Below are positions 1 to 8,956 of a DNA stretch of 64,000 nt, piece after piece. The notes under the pieces were generated by a model. The model was not told where the DNA came from and made no database searches. It saw nothing but the letters and a program-made list of their open reading frames with translations. The DNA lies in NCBI GenBank assembly GCA_035439505.1, contig DAORKJ010000007.1, positions 1-64,000 of the forward strand, given 5' to 3'. Positions within the stretch are counted from its first letter, which is position 1. Every line of letters begins with the position of its first letter. Position numbers and translations under genes: made by a program. Source of the DNA: UBA7236 sp035439505 (GTDB taxonomy: Bacteria; Bacteroidota; Bacteroidia; Chitinophagales; BACL12).

Positions 1-515
1 ATGTAATAACCACATTCATCGGCTTGCAAACGCACCCAGCCATAATAAGGGCCATCAATACCATCAGGGGTATAAAATTGAAATCCGAAATATTTATCGC
101 CCTCTCCTACCCAAAGACCAACACCTGTATCCCATCCGGCACCAAGGTATTGCACATTAATAGCCACAGGAGGATTGTTGAAGCCAAACGGAACAGGGTC
201 ACCGGCATCAAGTGGTGCTCCAAATTCCCAGCCATATGTATAGGTATAAACATAATTATTGATAAGACAATACGAATAATTAGGTGTAACGTTGCCGTAA
301 CAGCCCCAAAAAGCACCTAAGGCATTAGTTGTGTGGCCGAACTTAAGTTCATGCTCACCATCCATGTTAACGTCAAGAAAATAATCATCCGGGTCACCGG
401 TCATGTAAACATCTGGATCAATGTCGTGGTAAATAACCTGCGCATCTGCCTTCGCAGCACCTGCTAACAGAAATACTGAAGCAGCACCTGAATAGGATAA
501 TAATTTTGTTTTCAT
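1..515 (-). CDS. secreted protein, 3' end outside the window
   Basis: This leftward reading frame starts at ATG 515 and is still open at base 1, so about 171 N-terminal residues are visible and the C-terminus is lost. It opens with a signal peptide (MKTKLLSYSGAASVFLLAGA, then AKADAQ) and continues with an Asp- and Tyr-rich extracellular domain. A segment near the window edge (YFGFQFYTPDG, then YYGWVRLQ) resembles residues of the Calx-beta protein at 24920-26818 (YLGFKFDI, then HYGWIRV), so both probably share the same N-terminal secreted domain. I expect a T9SS sorting domain in the missing part, but that cannot be seen. The start is supported by a promoter-like TTTG-N19-TAATTTTA just upstream. 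Function is unknown. Confidence 0.8.
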   Translation of the reverse strand, partial: MKTKLLSYSGAASVFLLAGAAKADAQVIYHDIDPDVYMTGDPDDYFLDVNMDGEHELKFGHTTNALGAFWGCYGNVTPNYSYCLINNYVYTYTYGWEFGAPLDAGDPVPFGFNNPPVAINVQYLGAGWDTGVGLWVGEGDKYFGFQFYTPDGIDGPYYGWVRLQADECGYY

Positions 516-531
516 AGAATTTAATTTTAAC

Positions 532-562
532 TAAAATTATAGGTAATTTTTGAAAAATCAAA
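532..562 (-). promoter_or_regulatory. Bacteroidota-type promoter for the 515 gene
   Basis: Reading leftward, TTTG (562-559) is followed by 19 bases and TAATTTTA (539-532). This matches the Bacteroidota consensus TTTG-N19-TAnnTTTG except for the last base. The ATG at 515 lies 16 bases beyond the -7 element. Confidence 0.5.
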
Positions 563-688
563 AACAATACATAAAAATTTATATAAGTACCCTAAAAAAG
601 AGCCCCTTTCTTACATATGCAATAATTAACACTTGATAATTACCGCTCAAATTTACATGCTAAATGGCGGTAAACAGATAAGGCAGGT

Positions 689-1711
689 TTATTCCTTAAA
701 CACTATTTTAGTATTGGTAACGGCCTCGTTTATTTTGTTTAAATCGCGCAAACTGAATAACGTAGTTGCTTTTTTAACCGGAATATCTATTGGCGCTGAA
801 ACGTAGGCAATTTCTTTAGTGTCAGAAAACATTATTCCCATCCAAGTGCCGAGTTTAAAAGCATATGCGTAACCGGTAGCACCTTCGGTAATTAATGTAT
901 TGAATTTTTCCTGTTCGACAATTTCAATCGGATAGGGATAATACACTTGTGCATCTTTTATGCTAATATCTTCATCCCAATCATTTTTTGAAATCGCAAG
1001 CGTATATTCTTTGAGTTTTGGAGAAAGTTGTTTGATAGTATTATCGGTAAATTTATTGTCCAAAGTTTTACGCTGAACAATATTATTCATCATATCTATA
1101 CTATAATGAATATCTTCTTTTGTTGGAACCTGGCGTAACAAACTTATTCCCAAATACATTTTAGTAAAGGTGTAATCCAATTCATTTAATTGTTCAATTG
1201 GAAATAAAATCAACGACTTAAAATCCTGTGCGTTAAATCCATTCTCATCCATTTTCTTTTCATTGCCAGAATATGCAAAATCAAGTTTATATTCATTTTT
1301 ATTATCGCTTCCTTTTTCAACGGTAATATGCACCAAAGCCAATACTACAACATCTGTAGCACCGGTTTCATACAATTCTTTTATCTGTTTAAATGAATAT
1401 ACTTCAAAAGTATCGTGTAAACTCCATTTTTCTTTTATCAGCTGCACATAGGCATTGCTGTATGCTGCACATTCATCTTTATATTCTTCGAGTAATGAAA
1501 ATTCCTTATCACGTTTAAACTTATCTACTTTATCTAAATCCCAACGTTGATTAAGGACAATCAGCTTGCGTTTAGTTATTTCGGCACACTCCTTTTGAGT
1601 AGGAACATCATTTTTGTATGTAAGTAAAGGACTTCCGAATTGGCCAAAAGCCTTTATTTGCGTGAAAATACCCAGGGTTATGGTGAGCAATATCAGTTTA
1701 GTGAATTTCAT
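689..1711 (-). CDS. uncharacterised secreted protein (tandem paralogue 1)
   Basis: The product has 340 residues with an N-terminal signal peptide (MKFTKLILLTITLGIFTQ, ending near AFGQ) and no later membrane segment, sorting domain or lipobox. I do not recognise the family. It is clearly paralogous to the next gene upstream (1876-2868). Both have a mature start of PTQKECAEIT / LPSQEECKEIT followed by RKLI. A C-terminal block is also shared: N-[DE]-WD, then YPIEIVEQEKFN / YDIEIMEAEAFN, then FSDTKEIAYVS / LSDTKEVVYVS. It probably works in the periplasm or outside the cell. The ATG at 1711 is backed by a perfect Bacteroidota promoter ending 19 bases upstream. The 164-base gap to 1876 and that promoter suggest independent transcription rather than one operon. 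Confidence 0.8.
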   Translation of the reverse strand: MKFTKLILLTITLGIFTQIKAFGQFGSPLLTYKNDVPTQKECAEITKRKLIVLNQRWDLDKVDKFKRDKEFSLLEEYKDECAAYSNAYVQLIKEKWSLHDTFEVYSFKQIKELYETGATDVVVLALVHITVEKGSDNKNEYKLDFAYSGNEKKMDENGFNAQDFKSLILFPIEQLNELDYTFTKMYLGISLLRQVPTKEDIHYSIDMMNNIVQRKTLDNKFTDNTIKQLSPKLKEYTLAISKNDWDEDISIKDAQVYYPYPIEIVEQEKFNTLITEGATGYAYAFKLGTWMGIMFSDTKEIAYVSAPIDIPVKKATTLFSLRDLNKINEAVTNTKIVFKE

Positions 1712-1730
1712 AGTTGCGCTGTTATAACGG

Positions 1731-1761
1731 CAAATCTATGCAGAAAAAGTAAAAGTGCAAA
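1731..1761 (-). promoter_or_regulatory. consensus promoter for the 1711 gene
   Basis: Leftward TTTG (1761-1758), 19 bases, TAGATTTG (1738-1731) is an exact match to TTTG-N19-TAnnTTTG. The start codon at 1711 follows 19 bases later. It is one of the two perfect examples in the window. Confidence 0.65.
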
Positions 1762-1875
1762 TTGTCAACTATCAAAACCTGTTGTTAGCTGGTTTTGTAG
1801 TATAAATTATGCAACGCTTAAACTTTGCAAATGACCGTAAAGCTTAATCACTCATCTAACTTCTTAATCAATAAA

Positions 1876-2868
1876 CTAATTCCGTGTATCAATAATCGCT
1901 TTATTAAGCTTTTCCAGTTCTTTCGCATTATAAAGTTCAGACATTTTAGTAATCATCTGATTACCTAATCCTGAAACATAAACAACTTCTTTAGTATCAG
2001 ATAACACAATTGCAATATAAGGCCCCATTTTAACACCATACGCGATACCTGCTTTACCTTTATTTAGCACTTCATTAAATGCTTCAGCTTCCATTATTTC
2101 GATGTCATAACCGTAAATTTTTTCTGCCTCAGCTTCAGGCAATTCAGTATCCCATTCATTTTTATTAACCGCTAATTGATATGTTTTTAATTTATCCGCA
2201 TTTTTTGAAATATCCAGGTGAGAGTACCTCTCATCAGCAAGTTTACTTTTAACCACGTGATTAACAAAATCAATACCGAACACAATACTTTCATTGTCAA
2301 TCATCTCATTGGGCAATGAAATAGCCAAATACAAATTATTGATAAAATCTTCAGCAGCATCCACTTTTTCGATTGGTACCATAATCAAACATTTTTCGCC
2401 ATACATGTGCGCAGACATTTCATCTCTTACCCTTTCATCGCCGTCAAATGAATAGCTGAATTTATACAAGTTACTACCCGACTGTTGTCTGTAAGGATTT
2501 GCAAAACTCAAAACTATATATTCTTTGCTGCCTTTTTTGGATAAGGACATTACTTCTTCCTGGGTTTTTATACTTATTTCTGTATGCAAATTCCAATGTT
2601 CCTGAACACCGTTTTTAATAGCTTGTACAAATTCGGCATAGTCCTTTTTTATACGTGCTATTTCTCCACTTTCTTTTTTCTTTTCCAGCGATTTAATTTT
2701 GATTTCACTAAGTGCCGGAATCATTAAGATTAACTTTCTTTCAGTTATTTCTTTACATTCCTCTTGGGAGGGTAACCCTTTTAGGTTACCACAAACAGGG
2801 ACAATAATCTGACCATCAGCTACCAGTGTTAATAACGCTAAAACGGATAATATAAAAAAATTACGCAT
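1876..2868 (-). CDS. uncharacterised secreted protein (tandem paralogue 2)
   Basis: The product has 330 residues with a signal peptide (MRNFFILSVLALLTLVADGQ) and no lipobox or T9SS domain. It is a paralogue of the 689-1711 product, with the same ECKEIT-x-RKLIL start, a Lys/Glu-rich helical middle, a central block around YIVLSFANPYR, and the C-terminal LSDTKEVVYVSG block. The two genes lie head to tail, so a local duplication followed by clear divergence is the simplest history. TAATTTTG lies at 2889-2882, 13 bases before the ATG, as a probable -7 element. Function is unknown. A secreted helper of an envelope process is only a guess. Confidence 0.8.
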   Translation of the reverse strand: MRNFFILSVLALLTLVADGQIIVPVCGNLKGLPSQEECKEITERKLILMIPALSEIKIKSLEKKKESGEIARIKKDYAEFVQAIKNGVQEHWNLHTEISIKTQEEVMSLSKKGSKEYIVLSFANPYRQQSGSNLYKFSYSFDGDERVRDEMSAHMYGEKCLIMVPIEKVDAAEDFINNLYLAISLPNEMIDNESIVFGIDFVNHVVKSKLADERYSHLDISKNADKLKTYQLAVNKNEWDTELPEAEAEKIYGYDIEIMEAEAFNEVLNKGKAGIAYGVKMGPYIAIVLSDTKEVVYVSGLGNQMITKMSELYNAKELEKLNKAIIDTRN

Positions 2869-2980
2869 AATGTTTTTTTTACAAAATTAGCTCTTTTCCG
2901 TAAAAAAAAAAGACGAGGCGTGCTTTTTGACTTTAAAAATCACAAATACTATACCTAACTTTACATTAAAATTAACCAAA

Positions 2981-3697
2981 ATGAAACGCATAATAATATT
3001 TGTGTGCTTTATATTTTCCACTTTCGTCGGTTTCGGACAAGGTTTTATGTATGGTGGTATCGGTTATAACGCCGCCTTTTTAAAATCGGAAGGTTTAGAT
3101 TATGTGATTAACCGCTATAATGAAACCCGTCCCTATTTGGATGAAACTATGCCTAATCCGCATTTTTATGACGGGCTTACTTTTCACTTTGGTGGGGCTG
3201 CGAATGCATTTTTTTGGGATTTTGGATTTACTTACAGAAGTTGTGTTGTAAGTGCTACGGGAGTTGATGCTTCAGGAACTGAGCAACAACGAGATGTAAA
3301 AAATAAATGGAACACCTTTGATGTAGGTCTTGGTGTAAATCTTGGTAATAGTGATACCAAAGCACTAATGATTGGGATAAATACCGGTTTAAATAGTGAG
3401 AAATCATTAACTCGTGCTGATACTCCGGAAGATATAGGGATTGCCAATTTTGCAAAAGTAAATTCCCAGTTTAAAATAGGATTCGAACCATTTTTACAAT
3501 TTATTGTAGCAACAGAAAACGGTCTCGGCATTTTATTTAAACCGTATTACAGTTGGTCGCCGATTAAAACCGATTATACCGAATTAAATGCATACATCAA
3601 CCAATATACTTATATTAATGACCCATCACCAATTGAAGGTGTTTTAAAAGGATTTGGTTTATCCATTATGTTAGTTGGATATGGCGAGGACGACTAA
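2981..3697 (+). CDS. predicted outer-membrane or secreted protein, unknown
   Basis: The frame is open from 2927, but the ATG at 2981 is preferred because it begins a good signal peptide (MKRIIIFVCFIFSTFVGFGQ). That gives about 238 residues. The mature part has alternating aromatic and glycine-rich segments (GGIGYNAAF, FWDFGFTYRS, FDVGLGVNLG, IGFEPFLQF, GILFKPYYSW, GFGLSIMLVGYG), the pattern of a small outer-membrane beta-barrel, though the protein ends in Glu-Asp-Asp rather than an aromatic. I cannot assign a family. The gene is divergent from the secreted paralogue at 1876-2868 and is followed by a strong terminator, so it is monocistronic. Confidence 0.75.
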   Translation: MKRIIIFVCFIFSTFVGFGQGFMYGGIGYNAAFLKSEGLDYVINRYNETRPYLDETMPNPHFYDGLTFHFGGAANAFFWDFGFTYRSCVVSATGVDASGTEQQRDVKNKWNTFDVGLGVNLGNSDTKALMIGINTGLNSEKSLTRADTPEDIGIANFAKVNSQFKIGFEPFLQFIVATENGLGILFKPYYSWSPIKTDYTELNAYINQYTYINDPSPIEGVLKGFGLSIMLVGYGEDD

Positions 3698-3719
3698 ATA
3701 AAAAAATTAGCAAATAAAT

Positions 3720-3760
3720 AACCGGCAATGTATATGGACACTTTGCCGGTTTTACTTTTT
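3720..3760 (+). terminator. rho-independent terminator after 3697
   Basis: ACCGGCAA (3721-3728) pairs with TTGCCGGT (3743-3750) and is followed by the T-rich TTTACTTTTT. It lies 23 bases after the stop at 3697. Confidence 0.7.
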
Positions 3761-3770
3761 ATATCAAACA

Positions 3771-3977
3771 TTAAAATGTAGAATGGAATTCTCCTTTAAA
3801 CGCCCAAAAATATCCCCATGTGCCACCTGAGCCGGTTGATCAATCACTTAATTCAAACGTATTATCACCTATAAAATAATAAACTATTTTCATGTCATAT
3901 TCGTCGACCTGATTGGTAAGACCTGCATTTTCTTATACTATGATTCCGGAGGCAATAAATAAAAGTGCTTTTTTCAT
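3771..3977 (-). pseudogene. broken small secreted-protein gene with two in-frame stops
   Basis: From ATG 3977 the frame reads a signal-peptide-like start (MKKALLFIASGIIV), then TAA at codon 15. It continues without shift as ENAGLTNQVDEYDMKIVYYF and on to LSD, then TGA at codon 46, then a Gly/Trp-rich tail (STGSGGTWGYFWAFKGEF), and ends at TAA codon 69. A leader, a coherent reading frame and a natural end broken by two stops indicate a decayed gene of about 68 codons. An exact TAAATTTG -7 element remains upstream at 4016-4009. Two assembly errors are possible but less likely. No parent copy is visible in the window. Confidence 0.55.
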
Positions 3978-4212
3978 AAGTTGTAAAAGGGTTTAAAATG
4001 TGATTGAACAAATTTACCATTTCAAACAATGGTTTTAATTGGTAAATTGATACAAACAATGCGCTTTTGTGACAAGCAAAATTCGCTGTGTTTTTTAAGG
4101 TTAACACATTGACAATCAATTGATAAGATTAAATTTTACACAAGCGAAACCTTTAAAAACAAAGCAATTCATCTTAGGTGCACCTAAAATAAATGGTATT
4201 TAAAGTAACCGC

Positions 4213-6912
4213 TTAAAGTAAAACAATTTTTGTGCTGTATGTGCCAATTTGTTCCTGTGTTAAATGCACAAAATACAAGCCCGAATTAATGCCACCCGGA
4301 ATAAATTTCCATTCAGTTCCGCTCACAAAACCTTTAAAAATTTGTTTGCCATTAATGTCTGTAACTTCAATTTGTGCATTATTTAAATACGTATTGAAAT
4401 AAATTGTAGTAGCATTGGTAAACGGATTAGGCTTTACAGATATGGCCAATTGTGGTTGATTATTAATTCCAACTGTTGGTACAATTATTTCGGTAGTGGC
4501 GGTGTTCGTAATAACCGGTGTGTTAAAATCAAAAATAATAGATGCCTCATTGGCAATGATATCTCCCTCAATTAAATCAGTTTGTGTTCGCATTTCATAC
4601 GTAATAAAGCCATGACAATTTACTTCGTCGATAGCAGTTGGTGGGAGTTGAATATCAGCGAATTGAAAAACTAAATTATTATCATCATCTAATTCGAAAT
4701 AATTTAAGGTATGCGATGTTTCTTTAATAATTAAACTTGCTAGTATTAAATCTTCCGGCAATGGATTAATGAGCTGAACTAAAAATGCAGTATCAGTTCC
4801 TGTATTTTGAAAATTTATCGTGTATTCCAATTTCGGTTGATATGGCACTTCATAAACAGACAATTGAGTTTTATCTACTGTAATATTATTGGGATCAAAT
4901 GCGCCACTAATAACCACCACTACAGTATCGTAATTACATTCAGGACCATCGTCCCCAACAACAGGTGTGAGTTGAAATAAAGATATAGCAGTTGAATCAA
5001 GTGGTGCTGCTTCAATCACCGAAACATATATATTAAATGAACCGGTTTCAAATGGCGATAAGTCTGCAATATTCCATAATATTGAATCAGCCGTGATGAG
5101 CACTGGAGCAACATCTGCGGAGTCGTATACAATGTACTCACTAGGATACATGGCTACTGTTCCGCCAGCTGTTGTTGTGCCTACATTGTTGTACATCAAG
5201 TGATAAATAGCTTCAAAACCTGGCCGGAAAGGTGTTATGCGAATAGCAGATATACATAAATCGGTAAAATCACCATTGGGTTGAATAAGAAAATGTATTC
5301 CTGTGTCGATATGTCCAAAATCAATAAATTCACCAGCGTAAATAGTTGGTACAATAGAATAGTATTCGATGGCAGGAGTCGAGGTAATATATGTTCCAGG
5401 TGATTCTATACCTAAGACATATTTACCTGATGCATTGGTTAAGGTTATAGCTCCTGAGGTTTCGTCCTGCACCAATTTATTCACGCAATAAAAATCATCA
5501 CCATCAATTATTTCATTGCTATTGAAATCAAAAGCAACAGTACCTTCCACTATATTGATGTCGTGGGCAATTTTCACCATCCAGATATCGTCACTACCAA
5601 GACCGGCAACTGTTTTAATTCCTGTTAAATTAGATTCAGAATAGCCCAATAATAAATAGCCATAGTCATTAGTTTGAAGTGCTTCAACTAAAAAATCGTC
5701 AGAACTGCCTCCAATAGTAAAATCATCTACAACTTCACCAAAAACGTTTAATTCAACAAACCAATAATCATGATTACCATACGGCGCTTCTGTTTTATCT
5801 GCAAAAATTTCCGAATTGGAATAACCTGCTAACAAATAGCCGCCATCTATTGTTTGTGTGCAATTCAATAAAGCGTCGGTAGACTTCCCTCCTATTGTAT
5901 TTTGCCATTGAATTTCACCATAGTGATCCAACTTTATCACCCAATAATCCATATAACCGGTATTGCCAATATTACCTTCGGTTTTAGAGTCTGAAATATC
6001 TGAACCCGAATAGCCAACTAATAAAAATCCATTATCTGATGTTGGAATTATCCCTTCTAAAAAATCATTATTGTCCCCACCATATTCCTTTTGCCAAATA
6101 TAATTTCCATCAGGGTCTATTTTTGTAAGGTAGTAATCAATTGCACCTAAATTATCTGCTGTTTTTTCGCAATCTATATCGGCATCGGTTCGTCCCGCAA
6201 TGATATAATTCCCATCGCTGGTATTTACTATTTCCCTACCCCAGTCGTTAGTAATACCACCCACCATATTTTGCCATACAATTTCACCTTCTGCATCTAA
6301 TTTCAAAAACCAGTAGTCTGGCCAAGATATGGCGCTAAAACATCGTTCTAAAGTTTTATTACCATTATCATCAGAACCAGATTCTCCCATGAGGATGTAC
6401 CCACCATCACTAGTTACTTCAATGTCGAAAAGCAAATCTTCGTCATATCCTCCAAAACTTTTATCCCATTCTACATTGCCATCATAATCCAATTTTACCA
6501 CCCAATAATCCTGTTCACCAAATGCATCTGAGGTTTTATCAAAAGAGTTATCTGAAAAAGAATATCCTCCAACTATATATCCACCGTCTAAAGTTTGTTG
6601 AACACAGTAGGCAAAATCTTCTGCATTGCCGCCAATGGTATTTTCCCATATGATATTCGCTTCCTGGTCCATTTTTACGATCCAAAAATCAACGTTGCCT
6701 AAATTATCCTCAGATTTAAATTCACTTATATCGGAACCGGAGGTACCTGCAATTAGTATATTCCCTTCATTATCAATAATTGCAGCAGAAATTTTGTCAG
6801 TTGAACTACCACCAATCACCTTTTGCCATAAAATGGTCTGGCTTTTTAGTGTATGGGTAAGCGTTACAAAAATAAATGCAAATGTGATGGCTTTAAATAT
6901 TTGACTTTTCAT
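4213..6912 (-). CDS. T9SS cargo protein with WxxxxGG propeller-like repeats
   Basis: The frame opens at 6939, but ATG 6912 is chosen: it begins the signal peptide (MKSQIFKAITFAFIFVTLTH) and a TATTTTTG -7 element overlaps the upstream ATG. The 899-residue product has about seven repeats of roughly 60 residues in the first half. Each carries W[QED]-x-x-[IF]GG, then S/TDGGY[IL] and D[YF]W-[VL]KLD, as in delta-60-type beta-propellers. A middle region (about 480-690) resembles an extracellular Ig-like stretch. The region starting FDPNNITVDK and ending IIFDFNTPVITN matches the DUF7619-type domain common before T9SS tails. The last 75 residues are a type A sorting domain (KPNPFTNATTI, GLYFVHLT). It should be exported by T9SS and anchored or released at the cell surface. 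Confidence 0.85.
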   Translation of the reverse strand: MKSQIFKAITFAFIFVTLTHTLKSQTILWQKVIGGSSTDKISAAIIDNEGNILIAGTSGSDISEFKSEDNLGNVDFWIVKMDQEANIIWENTIGGNAEDFAYCVQQTLDGGYIVGGYSFSDNSFDKTSDAFGEQDYWVVKLDYDGNVEWDKSFGGYDEDLLFDIEVTSDGGYILMGESGSDDNGNKTLERCFSAISWPDYWFLKLDAEGEIVWQNMVGGITNDWGREIVNTSDGNYIIAGRTDADIDCEKTADNLGAIDYYLTKIDPDGNYIWQKEYGGDNNDFLEGIIPTSDNGFLLVGYSGSDISDSKTEGNIGNTGYMDYWVIKLDHYGEIQWQNTIGGKSTDALLNCTQTIDGGYLLAGYSNSEIFADKTEAPYGNHDYWFVELNVFGEVVDDFTIGGSSDDFLVEALQTNDYGYLLLGYSESNLTGIKTVAGLGSDDIWMVKIAHDINIVEGTVAFDFNSNEIIDGDDFYCVNKLVQDETSGAITLTNASGKYVLGIESPGTYITSTPAIEYYSIVPTIYAGEFIDFGHIDTGIHFLIQPNGDFTDLCISAIRITPFRPGFEAIYHLMYNNVGTTTAGGTVAMYPSEYIVYDSADVAPVLITADSILWNIADLSPFETGSFNIYVSVIEAAPLDSTAISLFQLTPVVGDDGPECNYDTVVVVISGAFDPNNITVDKTQLSVYEVPYQPKLEYTINFQNTGTDTAFLVQLINPLPEDLILASLIIKETSHTLNYFELDDDNNLVFQFADIQLPPTAIDEVNCHGFITYEMRTQTDLIEGDIIANEASIIFDFNTPVITNTATTEIIVPTVGINNQPQLAISVKPNPFTNATTIYFNTYLNNAQIEVTDINGKQIFKGFVSGTEWKFIPGGINSGLYFVHLTQEQIGTYSTKIVLL

Positions 6913-6936
6913 GGCAAAACGTGTATTTACGGTAGT

Positions 6937-6968
6937 CAAAAATATTGATTATTTGTTACACTATGAAA
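6937..6968 (-). promoter_or_regulatory. probable promoter for the 6912 gene
   Basis: Leftward TTTC (6968-6965), 20 bases, TATTTTTG (6944-6937). The -7 element is exact and the -33 element has one mismatch. Its position rules out the ATG at 6939 as the start. Confidence 0.45.
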
Positions 6969-6997
6969 TAAGGTACAAAACTGCTCAGGACGAAATA

Positions 6998-8254
6998 TTA
7001 CAACTTAATAAAAGTTGCTTTTGAAAATGTAGAAGTCCCTACTATTGTTAACAGGTATAATTGACGGCTCAGAGTTGGAGCGTTTGCAAAATTTTCTAGC
7101 TGCAAGGGAATGATATTTCTGCCGGGAAAAATATGTAAAATTTGTGTTAGAACAATTTTGCCTGTCATATCACTAATTAAAACTTCAACCAAATCGTATT
7201 CATCTGAATAAAAAATAATATCGGCACAGCAAACAGCAGGGTTAGGTACTACTTCTATACTATTGGCACTGGCCATCGGAACATATTGCCCCCTTACCAC
7301 ATAACGAACCCTATCTTTTTTTACCCAGTTTATACCGTCGTATGATTCGCTTCTTGATTTTAGTTTCAAATTTTTTTTAATATCATAGTTATAAGACCAA
7401 AACTGACCATAAGTAAACTCATCATGGTTATAGTTACTTTCAATTACAGTATAAAGTAAATTGTCAATACTATAAAAAAATATCGTTGCCTGTATAGTGT
7501 CAAAATTTCCGTTATTGGGAATAAGTTTAAAACTACTGGTAATTTTACCGTGCTCATCATAATTAAATATCATGGTGCTATCAGGGATATCTGCTATGGG
7601 CGAAAAGTTATCCATATATACCTTTTCTACTTTATCGCGCATATCTGGATGGTAATGAATAGTTTTTATTCGGTTGGTATATAATTGTTCTGATTCCAGC
7701 CATAAAGATGTATTTATTTCCTCTACTTGACCATTGATATTGTAGCTATAAACAATTTCTTCCAGCATGAAATCAGTGTCATAATTTTTTAAATCCCATA
7801 ATGTTCTGTTAATTAATTTATTGTCTGCATCATAACTATACCTGTAACTGAAACTTGCCTTTTTGGGGTCCGATGAACCTGTAGAGATATATTTTTCTGC
7901 GATTAATCCGCAGCTATTGTATACATAAAATGTGTCCAATTCCAAAGATGTAATTCTGGTGTATTTATTAACCCTGTCGTATTCCAATTTCGATTCTGCA
8001 ACTAACGAATCATAAAAATATCTTTCCATTCTCTCGGGTCGTTTCCAAACATCATATTTATATAAAGTTGAGTCAACCGGCTCATAAACGGCTCCACTCC
8101 CATTTTCAAATAAAAAAATTTCCTCAATTTGGAAGTCACATAAAAAGGTTGGATTTATTGAAGTTGGTAAATTTAAAGCATGTTGAGCTTTACTTTCTGT
8201 TGTTAACAATAAAGTAATTGCAATTATGAGTAGACAAGTATACCTAACTAGCAC
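6998..8254 (-). CDS. T9SS cargo protein with YD-like repeats
   Basis: The product has 418 residues. A signal peptide (MLVRYTCLLIIAITLLLTTE, mature from about AQHALN) is followed by a run of degenerate Tyr/Asp/Asn strands (YSYDADNKLINRT, YSYNINGQVEEI, FNYDEHGKITSSF, WSYNYDIKKNLKL). These are typical of RHS/YD-like beta-hairpin repeats in secreted Bacteroidota proteins. The C-terminus is a sorting domain (EVVPNPAVCCADIIF, DMTGKIVL, ATFIKL). It lies 85 bases upstream of the 4213-6912 gene on the same strand. No enzyme motif is visible, so a surface or adhesion role is inferred only from architecture. Confidence 0.8.
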   Translation of the reverse strand: MLVRYTCLLIIAITLLLTTESKAQHALNLPTSINPTFLCDFQIEEIFLFENGSGAVYEPVDSTLYKYDVWKRPERMERYFYDSLVAESKLEYDRVNKYTRITSLELDTFYVYNSCGLIAEKYISTGSSDPKKASFSYRYSYDADNKLINRTLWDLKNYDTDFMLEEIVYSYNINGQVEEINTSLWLESEQLYTNRIKTIHYHPDMRDKVEKVYMDNFSPIADIPDSTMIFNYDEHGKITSSFKLIPNNGNFDTIQATIFFYSIDNLLYTVIESNYNHDEFTYGQFWSYNYDIKKNLKLKSRSESYDGINWVKKDRVRYVVRGQYVPMASANSIEVVPNPAVCCADIIFYSDEYDLVEVLISDMTGKIVLTQILHIFPGRNIIPLQLENFANAPTLSRQLYLLTIVGTSTFSKATFIKL

Positions 8255-8396
8255 GCATAAAACTAAACAGAATAAAATAACAATTCAAAAAAAAACTGCT
8301 GATTACCATTCAGTTTTGTATTCTTTGTGACAGGGATTTCAAATAATTGAGGAAGGTGCCCTGTTTTAAAAATAGTGACAAAGACAAATTTTCGTA

Positions 8397-8431
8397 ATAA
8401 AAAAAGAGGCTGTCGCACACTGACAGCCTCT
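8397..8431 (-). terminator. rho-independent terminator after 8458
   Basis: AGAGGCTGTC (8405-8414) and GACAGCCTCT (8422-8431) form a perfect 10-bp stem with a 7-base loop. On the minus strand a run of T residues follows. It ends transcription of the 8458-8787 gene. Confidence 0.8.
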
Positions 8432-8457
8432 GATTACCAAAATCCACATGATTAAAA

Positions 8458-8787
8458 TTATCTTGCCAATTTGATTTGTGACAGTATAAGTGGCATACCG
8501 GCAAGTCTATCGGTATCAGAAATGTATTTTACAGTTCCTGAAAATTTTACAATTAAACCGGCTTTTTGAAAGTTTTGAGGAAGATTCATTGGACAATAAT
8601 CAACAACACCTTCATTATCAGTAACTCTAATTACCCATATATCTCCTTTTAACATCATAGTTCCTACACCGGAAATTTGATCGCCATTTTCAATTCCATA
8701 TACAGGAACCAAATTATTATTATTGTTTGCTGAAGCAATTAAACTGCCTGCAACAACGAGCGCGATTATTAACATTAGCTTTTTCAT
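8458..8787 (-). CDS. small secreted protein, unknown
   Basis: The product has 109 residues with a signal peptide (MKKLMLIIALVVAGSLIASA) and a mature domain of about 85 residues. The pattern GTMMLKGDIWVIRV, then DYCPMNLPQNFQKAGLIVKF, then SGTVKY resembles small OB-like secreted domains of Bacteroidota that carry a P-x-NLP motif and a beta-strand lead-in. That is recollection, not a search result. The gene is monocistronic, with its own terminator and a GAATTTTG near-consensus -7 element at 8834-8827. Function is unknown. Confidence 0.75.
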   Translation of the reverse strand: MKKLMLIIALVVAGSLIASANNNNNLVPVYGIENGDQISGVGTMMLKGDIWVIRVTDNEGVVDYCPMNLPQNFQKAGLIVKFSGTVKYISDTDRLAGMPLILSQIKLAR

Positions 8788-8956
8788 ATATCTTAGTTTA
8801 AGTAGTGATGATTAATTTTTATGATACAAAATTCCATCACATTAATAACCTAAATTATGACTTATGTTACCAATCAATATGAGAATAGTCAAGCACCCTC
8901 AAAACGCCTGTAATACAGGAGTTTCAGCGGAAAAAAAGAATAAATCCAGTATGTTT

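Noticed and set aside
24..320. Rightward 98-codon frame at the window start
   Set aside because: It is antisense to the truncated secreted-protein gene at 1-515, which has a signal peptide and promoter. The rightward text has no family character.
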